In this document: in pieces, positions 31,920 to 38,191 of the stretch | Layout of the letters: every line of letters begins with the position of its first letter | Numbering within the stretch: the first letter of the stretch is position 1 | Virus record (IMG/VR): IMGVR_UViG_3300031576_000176 | Span: 1 to 38,191 of that record | DNA from: a virus | Reading direction: 5' to 3' (one strand) | Length of the DNA stretch: 38,191 bases | Notes under the pieces: generated by a model | Seen by the model: only the letters and a program-made list of their open reading frames with translations | Databases searched by the model: none | What the model was told of the DNA's origin: nothing | Program-made: the position numbers and the translations under genes

Positions 31920-34900
31920 TCTTCAAGAACAACCAACCGAAGAACAAAGAAGGGGCCGTCGAAAGCCCCTTTCTTCTTTACCCCCATACCCTACTTTTGA
32001 AGCAGCGGCTCCGCAAGAACCTATAGCTCCTCCTGAAAAGGAGTTCTTTGGGGATCTTGCTAAGAACGCCATCCCTTCGGTGGTCAATCTGGCCAAGGGT
32101 ATCTTTGTAGATTTTCCTGCTTACTTGGTTCAGCGCACGCGAGAGATTGCCGCCGATCCTAAAGACTATGTAGATGCTGTTAAGCAAATATATGATCCTG
32201 AAAATAATGATTTTGAACCCCTTAAACGAACCTATGGTCAATTCTGGGGCCATTTGACGGATAGATATAGGGATAAAGAAGGTAATTTTTCGTTTGGTAG
32301 CCTAGCGGATGCCTTCTCTCAAGATCCTGCCGGTGTTACGGCTGATGCGACGGGTTTGGCCGCCCTCACAGGCGGCGGAATGAAGGCCTTGGGGAAGCTG
32401 GGACGGCTTAGAGCCCTCGAAACGGCAGGGACAGCCTTGGTTGGCGACGTAGCGGCCCAGAAAGCGGGTTTAATAGCCAAGATCGACCCCATACTGCTCT
32501 CCGGTCGGCTGGCTGGGAAGCTTCTTTCAGGTACGCTAGGACGAGCCCTAGGTATCACGCCAAGGGTGAAGCGTCTTAACAACTTGATAGCCAATGAGTT
32601 AGCATCTGAGAGAGGACAAAACTTTAGAGAGACGCAACTTCTTATTGAGCATGGACTTACAGAACCAGAGAAACTGCAATTACGTAAGGCCTTGATTCCG
32701 GGTAAGATAGAAGATATTAATGCCTTAACCGGAGGAGCTAAGAGTGCCTATGAACTGGCCCAGGAAATAGTTAAGTTTGCTCGTGAACCTTATATTGATG
32801 AGTTGGGCATCTTTAAGAAAACAGCCGGTCTTAGAGCCGATATTCGGCGGGCCGCATATTTCTTGTCTGGGGACACATCTAAAGAATCTGTTAGATCGGC
32901 TATGGCGTTATTTCGAGAAGGTCGAATAAAGCCCACTTATTTTCAAATGATTGCGCTGGAGCACGACCTAACGCCCAGCCTTTTTGAGAGGATGAACCCC
33001 GGACTCAAGAGGCAGGGGTCTTTGAATTGGCTTCGTAAGTTCAAAGGAACGGCCCAGGCCTATGAGACTGACCCCATCAAAGTATTAGCCCGTTCCAATC
33101 GTCAGTTCCACAGCCTCAAAGGAAAGATTAGGGCCTTAGACCTGATTCAACGGGACCTACAAAAGACCGGAGAAATAAGGGCTATATCCCGTGCCACGGC
33201 CATTCCCAAAGGGTGGGCGGTGCTCCCGCTAGAGCATATCAGCAAGTATCTAAAGATAGAACAACGGGCAAGAGGCCTAACGCTGGAGCGGGCCTTGGCA
33301 GGAAAAGGACCACAAGCCACCTATGATGAGCTGATCGACACGTTACTAAGCAAGGAAACTTTACGAGATTTCAAAGCTAGTAAAGTAGTCATCGTTCCCG
33401 AAGATGTGGCCGCTTATGTGAAGAGGAAATGGGATCTTCCGCATCCTTTCTTGCAATGGTATGATGACAACCTTGGGGTCTTTAAGTCGCTCGTTACGGT
33501 ATTCAACCCTGCTTATTGGATCAATGTTCCTGTAGCCAATGCGGTCCTTGGTATTTTTTATGGCCTAGGTCTCCGCGAGGCGAGATTAGCTCGGGCCATC
33601 GGAGATGTTCTTCCTCCTGAGTCTTTGGGCACGCTGGCGGCGGATCTTATTTCCGACAACCCTTCACTTTTCAAAACCGTTCGGGATAAGTTTGGGCGTG
33701 GGGCCTCTAAGCTGGACGACATCCTCCGGGGTGCGGCCTATGTTAAGACAGTGAGCGAAGAAACGGCATCGCACCTTCGTTTAGCGGCTCAAATAGGCTC
33801 CACCAATGAGGCTACGGTCATCAATGCGCTGCGGCGGATCTCACGGAGCCCTGAGCAGACGGCTCGAATCGAACAGCGTATCTTACGGTTACAGGAACAA
33901 GCTGCCTTGCAAGTGCCTGAAATTAGGGCGTTACAGAAACGAGCCGATTTGTTCCATAAAAGACTTCAGACTCAGACGTTTGCCGATCAAATGGCTATTG
34001 ACGAGGCTCGTTTCGCTGCGCTACAGGCCAGCTTACGTGTGGGCGAGGCCAAGGGCGCCCTCCTTGACACGCTGGCTCGAACGGGCCGTCTAGAGAAGGC
34101 AGTCCCAGGGCTTAGGCAAATTCGAGAGATTGCCGATAAAGGTATTGTGGCCGCCAACAATATCACCGGCTCGTACTGGCGCATGATGCCTCAGGAAATG
34201 AGTCTGGCCAGAAGGCTCATTCCTTTCTATACCTACACCAAGATGATCACGGCGTTGGCCTTCAGGCTCCCGTTTCTCTTCCCGCGTCAGACATTCATGT
34301 GGCACCAACTGGCCAAGATGGCTCAGTCGCTGGTGTGGGACCCAGATACCCCTGAGTGGGTCAAGCAGTATGCGCCCGTAGGAACTTTTTCAGATGGTAG
34401 TCTCCTCATGGTGCGGATTGGGTCTCTTTCGGCTTTTGCCGGACTTCGCACGGCTCAGGTCGGAGACGCCAACTATCCTGGCATTATCGACATCCTCCAG
34501 CAGAATCCTCTGGCTAAATTTGTGTGGGACATCAGCGGAGGAATTCCTCGCTGGAGCAAGAAACCCGTCACACCCGGAGAGCGCGTGGTCAGGCTCTCGG
34601 ATGGGACGGCTTATGAGACCCAAACCGACGGAACGCTTCGTGTCGTGATTCCCTCGGTTCCTGTCCTTCGGGCCTTGTGGGGCGTGTTTCCACAGACACA
34701 AATCATCGACGCCCTTCTACGCCCATATGTGCAAACGGATAGGGGCTGGCTTCTTTCACCCGATCCCATACGCTCACCCAGCGGTGAAGTGATGTACCCC
34801 ATTGAAACTTGGATGGGCGTGGCTAGGCTACTGGGCCTGCCTCGCTTCTCTAAGGTTAACATGGATGAGCTAAAAATGCATCAACGACGAAAAATTGAAG

Positions 34901-35010
34901 CGGTACGAAAGGCTTTCGCCAGAGAGTTGCGCTACGCCGATCCTCCAAGGCGGAATGCCATCATCGGCATTCTCTCCCAATGGGACGCGGATCAGGCTAT
35001 TAAACAGTAG
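31909..35010 (+). CDS. 1033-residue probable DNA-ejection/internal virion protein
   Basis: The start is a TTG with AGGAG five bases upstream, overlapping the previous stop. The product is largely helical, with hydrophobic patches near residues 140-160 and 525-560 (FNPAYWINVPVANAVLGIF) and 755-790 (IPFYTYTKMITALAF). Its C-terminal 250 residues are mixed. Its size and place at the end of the tail genes fit an ejection protein. No transglycosylase, peptidase or polymerase motif is evident. Confidence 0.6.
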   Translation: MPDNLQEQPTEEQRRGRRKPLSSLPPYPTFEAAAPQEPIAPPEKEFFGDLAKNAIPSVVNLAKGIFVDFPAYLVQRTREIAADPKDYVDAVKQIYDPENNDFEPLKRTYGQFWGHLTDRYRDKEGNFSFGSLADAFSQDPAGVTADATGLAALTGGGMKALGKLGRLRALETAGTALVGDVAAQKAGLIAKIDPILLSGRLAGKLLSGTLGRALGITPRVKRLNNLIANELASERGQNFRETQLLIEHGLTEPEKLQLRKALIPGKIEDINALTGGAKSAYELAQEIVKFAREPYIDELGIFKKTAGLRADIRRAAYFLSGDTSKESVRSAMALFREGRIKPTYFQMIALEHDLTPSLFERMNPGLKRQGSLNWLRKFKGTAQAYETDPIKVLARSNRQFHSLKGKIRALDLIQRDLQKTGEIRAISRATAIPKGWAVLPLEHISKYLKIEQRARGLTLERALAGKGPQATYDELIDTLLSKETLRDFKASKVVIVPEDVAAYVKRKWDLPHPFLQWYDDNLGVFKSLVTVFNPAYWINVPVANAVLGIFYGLGLREARLARAIGDVLPPESLGTLAADLISDNPSLFKTVRDKFGRGASKLDDILRGAAYVKTVSEETASHLRLAAQIGSTNEATVINALRRISRSPEQTARIEQRILRLQEQAALQVPEIRALQKRADLFHKRLQTQTFADQMAIDEARFAALQASLRVGEAKGALLDTLARTGRLEKAVPGLRQIREIADKGIVAANNITGSYWRMMPQEMSLARRLIPFYTYTKMITALAFRLPFLFPRQTFMWHQLAKMAQSLVWDPDTPEWVKQYAPVGTFSDGSLLMVRIGSLSAFAGLRTAQVGDANYPGIIDILQQNPLAKFVWDISGGIPRWSKKPVTPGERVVRLSDGTAYETQTDGTLRVVIPSVPVLRALWGVFPQTQIIDALLRPYVQTDRGWLLSPDPIRSPSGEVMYPIETWMGVARLLGLPRFSKVNMDELKMHQRRKIEAVRKAFARELRYADPPRRNAIIGILSQWDADQAIKQ
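31950..31971 (+). terminator. Intragenic hairpin with T-rich tail
   Basis: AAGGGGC pairs with GCCCCTT (seven bases, eight-base loop) and is followed by TCTTCTTT. It lies 40 bases inside the 1033-residue gene and could act as a weak attenuator. The tail is interrupted by C, so strength is doubtful. Confidence 0.3.
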
Positions 35011-35016
35011 GGCCTT

Positions 35017-35604
35017 ATGCCAGAAGAAACAAAACCATCAGCCGAGCCCTACCGCCGGATGAACGGCTTGGCCTCTGAGGGTATTCCCGTGAACTACCCC
35101 GAACTTCTCCGTCAAGGCCCGTCCCTAGATGAACGCCTTGACGATGGAAGCCTTGGGGAAGGCCTCCTTGCAGACGAGTCTATTTCCTTTAGCAAGTTTC
35201 TTTCCTCGGTGTTTGCCACCAAAACGGACATGGAGGATGAAACTGCTAATAAAATAGTGTTGGCAGACAAGGCACGACATAGTCCCGGAACAGCAAAGAT
35301 GTGGGCTAATTGGACGCTTTCGTTGGGAGTTGTGACCCTTCAAAATAGCTACAATGTCAGCAGTCTGACAGATAATGGCGTAGGAGACTTCACGATCAAC
35401 TACACCACTGCTTTTTCTAATGATGATTATGCCTTAGTGGGTACGACCCAGCGGGATACCGCCGTAGGAAACGCCCTACTCATCTTTGCGCTAAAAAACG
35501 GCGTAGCGCCTGCCACTGCTTCCGCACGAGTCGTTACCGTCAACGCCAACGCGCAGTTGGAAGATCCTGAACGTGTCGGTGTGGGTGCTTGGGGCGATCT
35601 CTAA
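35017..35604 (+). CDS. Tail/receptor-binding-type protein with NYNVSS domain
   Basis: The 195-residue product has a helical, charged N-terminal third and a C-terminal beta domain (residues about 95-190). That domain has the pattern W.NWTLSLG..TLQNSYNVSSLTDNG then GDFTINYTTAFSNDDY, shared by many phage tail-fibre tip or accessory proteins. It is the best candidate for a receptor-binding part of the particle. It overlaps the next gene by one base. Confidence 0.75.
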   Translation: MPEETKPSAEPYRRMNGLASEGIPVNYPELLRQGPSLDERLDDGSLGEGLLADESISFSKFLSSVFATKTDMEDETANKIVLADKARHSPGTAKMWANWTLSLGVVTLQNSYNVSSLTDNGVGDFTINYTTAFSNDDYALVGTTQRDTAVGNALLIFALKNGVAPATASARVVTVNANAQLEDPERVGVGAWGDL

Positions 35605-36047
35605 TGAAGTCTATGGTTTGGGTACGTCCTGACGGTGCGGTATCCGTCTCGTATCTTAGCGAAACACTAAGAGCACGGGAAACGGAAACCCAGTTCTATA
35701 ATCGTATAGCCAAGAAGATGAAGGATGACGGGGCCATTCCTTTAACGTGGTTTCGGGCCGCTGAGATAGAGCCTAGCTTGCTTCCATCAGATAGAAAATT
35801 CAGGGACGCATGGAAATGGACCGGAAATGCTATCGAAGTGGATCTACCAAAAGCCAAAACTCTTTGTCTGTCCCGACTCATTCAGGACGTGAATAAGAAG
35901 TTTAGTTCGTTCGATCTTCTTCGTACACCTACGGCTGATCTTGAGGCACAGAAACAAGCCCTTCTCAATCAGGAATTGGCTTTTACGGCGAAGATTAATG
36001 AGGCCAAGACGGTCCAAGAGCTAAAGGATGTCGTATGGACTCTCTAG
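35604..36047 (+). CDS. Conserved tail-associated protein (LPSDRKFRDAWKW type)
   Basis: The 147-residue product has the SDRKFRDAWKWTGNAIEVDL motif (58-77) found in many phage proteins downstream of fibre genes. Helical segments follow (LEAQKQALLNQELAFTAKI). The start at 35604 (TAATG) is chosen over an upstream in-frame codon. The function is unknown, possibly fibre assembly. Confidence 0.7.
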   Translation: MKSMVWVRPDGAVSVSYLSETLRARETETQFYNRIAKKMKDDGAIPLTWFRAAEIEPSLLPSDRKFRDAWKWTGNAIEVDLPKAKTLCLSRLIQDVNKKFSSFDLLRTPTADLEAQKQALLNQELAFTAKINEAKTVQELKDVVWTL

Positions 36048-36214
36048 AAGAAATTAGGTTGACGGTGACACGACTAGAGGGGAAGGTAGATGGGCTCACG
36101 CAGCTCGTGGTCCACTATCAAACCCAAGTGACAAAGATAGAGGGCCGCCTGTGGGGGCTTGCCGTAGGGTTTTTAGGTACGCTGGTGGCTACCATCGTTG
36201 GACTTCTGAAATAG
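36035..36214 (+). CDS. 59-residue coiled-coil plus C-terminal membrane segment, holin-like (XhlA-type)
   Basis: The N-terminal half is a heptad-type coil (SLEEIRLTVTRLEGKVDGL) and residues 39-57 form one membrane segment (LWGLAVGFLGTLVATIVGLL). This is the layout of XhlA/hemolysin-type and other holin-like proteins. It overlaps the tail gene by 13 bases and precedes a lipoprotein, so it is the best lysis candidate. Family membership is a guess from layout. Confidence 0.6.
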   Translation: MDSLEEIRLTVTRLEGKVDGLTQLVVHYQTQVTKIEGRLWGLAVGFLGTLVATIVGLLK

Positions 36215-36224
36215 GAGATATGGT

Positions 36225-36611
36225 ATGCGTACGTTGATGTGGGTTCTTCTCCCTGGGCTCTTAATCCTCAGCGGGTGTGCCGCGCTGGACTGGGCCTTTG
36301 GCGTTGACCCCGTAACCGGACAGGATAAACCCGGTCCTGCGCCTGTGGAGACCGGATCGGGGCTGCTCTCGACGCTCTTTCCGTGGGCCGTAGCCGCTGG
36401 GTCGGCCTTAACCAATATCTACCAAGAACTCCGTAAGAGGCGGTATTATGCCGCGCTCAAATCCACGGTCAGTGGCGTGGAGGCGGTGTTTGACCGGGAT
36501 GGGGACGGAAATATCACGAAGGCAGAGTTGGAAACCACACTATCCCAGCAGCATCAGAAGGACGGCGTACAGCCTCTTGTACAGGCCGTTTTAGACGTGC
36601 TAAAAAAGTAA
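36225..36611 (+). CDS. Lipoprotein with EF-hand calcium-binding loop
   Basis: The signal peptide ends in the lipobox LSGC (Cys18). A hydrophobic stretch (residues about 48-62) and a basic segment follow. Residues 89-100 form an EF-hand loop (DRDGDGNITKAE) with Asp at positions 1, 3 and 5 and Glu at 12. Being next to a holin-like gene at the end of the late block, it may be a lysis lipoprotein (outer-spanin-like) or an envelope factor. It ends in a convergent 12-base overlap with the minus-strand gene at 36600. Confidence 0.75.
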   Translation: MRTLMWVLLPGLLILSGCAALDWAFGVDPVTGQDKPGPAPVETGSGLLSTLFPWAVAAGSALTNIYQELRKRRYYAALKSTVSGVEAVFDRDGDGNITKAELETTLSQQHQKDGVQPLVQAVLDVLKK

Positions 36612-36812
36612 ACCCTTCTTCCCTGGCCGATAGACCCACCAGTGGTGATAGATAACTCTTAGTCTATCCTTATGTGGGTAGTGCCTAAGACAGGATAGAG
36701 CCCGTTTTCTAATCTGGCGTGGTACTTTCTTCGTAAGGCGGGGGTTTATAAGGGCATCTAAGAAGTCCTCTGTCTGGTGTAGAGCCCTCAACTCCTCACT
36801 AGGTAAAGTCAT
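36600..36812 (-). CDS. BPSL0761-like conserved small protein
   Basis: GGAG about 8 bases before the ATG at 36812 fixes the start over an ATG at 36854. The 70-residue product (TLPSEELRALHQTEDFLDAL..., then PRQIRKRALSCLRHYP) matches a small basic protein seen in phages and Proteobacteria. Function unknown. It is the last gene of the minus-strand block, ending within the lipoprotein gene. Confidence 0.75.
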   Translation of the reverse strand: MTLPSEELRALHQTEDFLDALINPRLTKKVPRQIRKRALSCLRHYPHKDRLRVIYHHWWVYRPGKKGLLF

Positions 36813-36840
36813 TACTTTCTCCTCTATAAGCGTCCGTAGA

Positions 36841-37020
36841 CTAGAGTTCCTCAACTTTTACCCACTCCGGTTCAACGGGCGTTAACTTGGACTCATCCTC
36901 TCCTGTCTTTACGCTAGTGCTGTTCTCACATCCCTTGCCTACGCACACCCACTCTACAGGGGCTACGCCATGAGCCACGACAAGCTGCCAGCACTTAGGA
37001 CACCTTGGGAGTAGAATCAC
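36841..37020 (-). CDS. 59-residue zinc-ribbon-type protein, GTG start
   Basis: AAGGAGG lies six bases before the GTG at 37020. The product has CPKC (7-10) and CVGKGC (26-31), a short zinc ribbon, then an acidic tail (VEPEWVKVEEL). It overlaps the preceding gene by 26 bases. Function unknown. Confidence 0.7.
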   Translation of the reverse strand: MILLPRCPKCWQLVVAHGVAPVEWVCVGKGCENSTSVKTGEDESKLTPVEPEWVKVEEL

Positions 37021-37186
37021 CTTTCACCTCCTTATTCTCGTACTTTTCACAATACAGAATGGCTTTATTGTATGGTAGCCACCATGGCCCGTGAGCCTGG
37101 AAGGACGCTGGGGGAAAGAGATTAGCAGTCAGAGGCTGTATAAGGTGCTTTGTGAGTTCCTCTAGGTTTTTTAGGCTAAGGGCCAT
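36995..37186 (-). CDS. 63-residue hypothetical protein
   Basis: The product begins with an amphipathic helix (ALSLKNLEELTKHLIQPLT), has an aromatic Pro-rich middle (AHGPWWLPYNKAILYCEKY) and a charged end. The start overlaps the previous stop. No family was recognised. Confidence 0.65.
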   Translation of the reverse strand: MALSLKNLEELTKHLIQPLTANLFPPASFQAHGPWWLPYNKAILYCEKYENKEVKGDSTPKVS

Positions 37187-37385
37187 CTTTCTTCACCTTC
37201 TTAGTATCGTAGTCTACCGCGTAAGTCTCTGAGAGAATACTAAACACTAGGGCGGTCTCCATGCACCACAGAAGCCTGTGCTCGGAGTTACCAGAAACCC
37301 AAGCCATGATCCCAGAAACGATTAAAAATAATACGGAGAGCCCGGCGAGGGCCTCTCTAACAGGTTGTGGTACTTTTATAATCAC
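37176..37385 (-). CDS. Small protein with two hydrophobic segments
   Basis: A GTG at 37385 overlapping the preceding TGA (GTGA) is preferred; an ATG at 37406 is the alternative. The 69-residue product has one clear membrane segment (LSVLFLIVSGIMAWVSG) and a second weaker one (METALVFSILSETYAV), then a charged tail. A small membrane protein of unknown role. Confidence 0.65.
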   Translation of the reverse strand: MIIKVPQPVREALAGLSVLFLIVSGIMAWVSGNSEHRLLWCMETALVFSILSETYAVDYDTKKVKKDGP

Positions 37386-37567
37386 TTGTTTGCCTTTGTG
37401 ATCCATTCACGGAAGCCTTCTCCATCCACGACAATGAGCACTCCTCCAATGGTTAGGTGCATAAACCCGGCCTCTGGGCGTGGCTCGTCATTGACAGCTT
37501 GCCACAGGTCGTCATAGGTTTCCTGCTTCACCGGCAAGAATACTTGACCGTCTCGCGCGAGATACAT
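37382..37567 (-). CDS. 61-residue beta-rich hypothetical protein
   Basis: GGAGG lies four bases before the ATG. The product (FLPVKQETYDDLWQAVNDE, then HLTIGGVLIVVDGEG) is a small alpha/beta fold with no metal site. It is coupled to the next gene by a four-base overlap. No family was recognised. Confidence 0.7.
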   Translation of the reverse strand: MYLARDGQVFLPVKQETYDDLWQAVNDEPRPEAGFMHLTIGGVLIVVDGEGFREWITKANK

Positions 37568-37588
37568 TGAGCCTCCTTCATCGTCTCT

Positions 37589-37792
37589 CTATTTAGCGAT
37601 TAAGTCTTTCGGAATCCTGACACGAGACCCCACCTTTACGATCTGGCTCCGTTCGACTGAGGCGATCCCCCAATCGGTAAAGCACAGAACTTGATAGCCA
37701 CGGCCATTCTTACCTAAGAAGAGACCATCCTCCTCTGGGACATCCTTCCACCAGATCCTCACGAATCTTCCCGGCTCTAGCTTTGTTTTCAT
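37589..37792 (-). CDS. 67-residue SH3-like hypothetical protein
   Basis: GGAGG five bases before the ATG at 37792 fixes the start. The product (LEPGRFVRIWWKDVPEEDG, LFLGKNGRGYQVLCFTDWG, then VGSRVRIPKDLI) reads as a small beta barrel. Phages carry many such proteins, but the role here is unknown. Confidence 0.7.
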   Translation of the reverse strand: MKTKLEPGRFVRIWWKDVPEEDGLFLGKNGRGYQVLCFTDWGIASVERSQIVKVGSRVRIPKDLIAK

Positions 37793-37804
37793 CTGATCCT
37801 CCAT

Positions 37805-38014
37805 TCATTTTCCGTCAGGTCTGCAACTCTCCGGCTTCTTGATCCGCTCGTCTAATGAATGAAATCGTTGGTCATGTTCCCATCCGTAGCCGCCGCAGAT
37901 CGGGCATTGAGGATGTGGAGCGGTAACCATTTCGGGGAGGCGATGGACAGGGCATCCCTGCCTTCCCACCGTTTTCCTACAACCATCGCACCCATCAACA
38001 GGAGCTATCAGCAT
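37805..38014 (-). CDS. 69-residue zinc-binding-type protein
   Basis: GAGG lies five bases before the ATG at 38014, which overlaps the winged-helix gene's TGA. The product has CDGC (9-12), CPVH (21-24) and CPIC (37-40), enough for one or two zinc sites. A longer frame open through the join was set aside because it would run over the winged-helix gene. Confidence 0.75.
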   Translation of the reverse strand: MLIAPVDGCDGCRKTVGRQGCPVHRLPEMVTAPHPQCPICGGYGWEHDQRFHSLDERIKKPESCRPDGK

Positions 38015-38191
38015 TCGGACCTCGTGCTTAGATCCCTGGCTCTGCGCCACTCCGCCACCAATTTCCACATAAATTTCTTGTAGAACTTGTCGAAGTACGT
38101 ATTGACTATCCCCTTTCGCTTCATCAGGTGAAGGAGCTTTCCGGCAGGACGGGCATAGCTCTGCGGATTTCGGTGCTTCTTGCCCCACAAC
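38008..38191 (-). CDS. Winged-helix-like DNA-binding protein, C-terminal part (gene crosses the join)
   Basis: This is the continuation of the frame that starts at 109; both parts together give 88 residues and a TGA at 38008-38010. This part carries the recognition-helix-like segment and a basic C-terminus (FDKFYKKFMWKLVAEWRRAR). The frame keeps phase through the 26-base repeat, which supports joining the ends. Confidence 0.65.
   Translation of the reverse strand, partial: LWGKKHRNPQSYARPAGKLLHLMKRKGIVNTYFDKFYKKFMWKLVAEWRRARDLSTRSEC
38166..38191. repeat. Terminal direct repeat, right copy
   Basis: Identical to positions 1-26; see that entry. Confidence 0.95.

Noticed and set aside
37805-38188. 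Longer 127-codon start for the zinc-binding protein
   Set aside because: It has no ribosome site at its GTG and would overlap nearly the whole second half of the winged-helix gene; the ATG at 38014 has GAGG at the right distance.

Overview
The window looks like one complete tailed-phage genome (class Caudoviricetes, probably short-tailed) rather than a piece of chromosome. The first 26 bases recur as the last 26 bases, and a reading frame continues without interruption across that join, so the unit is a circle (or a circularly permuted or terminally redundant molecule) of about 38165 unique bases. Nearly every base is coding, genes overlap by a few bases (ATGA, GTGA and TAATG junctions), and no tRNA, rRNA, CRISPR array, insertion sequence, integrase or recognisable repressor is visible. 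The host cannot be named. Two predicted secreted lipoproteins and purine-rich ribosome binding sites fit an ordinary bacterium.

The genome has two blocks. The minus-strand block starts near 15009, runs down to position 1, continues through the join and ends at 36600. Upstream it carries small genes, a clamp-like protein, a T7-type family A DNA polymerase, a MoxR-type AAA+ ATPase with a zincin/VWA partner, a Cas4/RecB-like nuclease, an OB-like protein, a DnaB-like helicase, a DEDD exonuclease, a RusA-like resolvase and a prim-pol primase. A set of nucleotide-related genes (DUF4406, DUF6899, Nmad1) lies among these. Across the join it becomes a string of very small, often zinc-binding or one-membrane-segment genes. 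The plus-strand block (15736-36611) opens with a secreted trypsin-like lipoprotein and small membrane proteins. It continues with small and large terminase, portal, scaffold, major capsid and decoration proteins, a strong intrinsic terminator, fibre or decoration proteins, adaptor and tail proteins, a set of probable internal or ejection proteins ending in a 1033-residue protein, a receptor-binding-type domain, and a coiled-coil membrane protein with an EF-hand lipoprotein. The two blocks diverge from a roughly 725-base noncoding region (15010-15735) full of inverted and direct repeats, and converge with overlapping gene ends at 36600-36611.

Replication can be assembled on paper: prim-pol plus DnaB-like helicase open and prime, the OB-like protein coats single strands, PolA with a clamp-like partner synthesises, and the exonuclease, Cas4-like nuclease and RusA-like enzyme process ends and junctions. 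Packaging and particle genes follow the usual portal-scaffold-capsid order. No tape measure or sheath gene was recognised, which favours a podovirus-like particle. No endolysin was recognised either.

The items most worth attention are a 101-codon frame nested wholly inside the primase gene, the MoxR/DUF2201 pair, the lipoprotein protease leading the late block, the EF-hand lipoprotein at its end, the repeat-rich divergent region, a duplicated tryptophan-rich small protein, and a dense set of tiny Cys-rich proteins.
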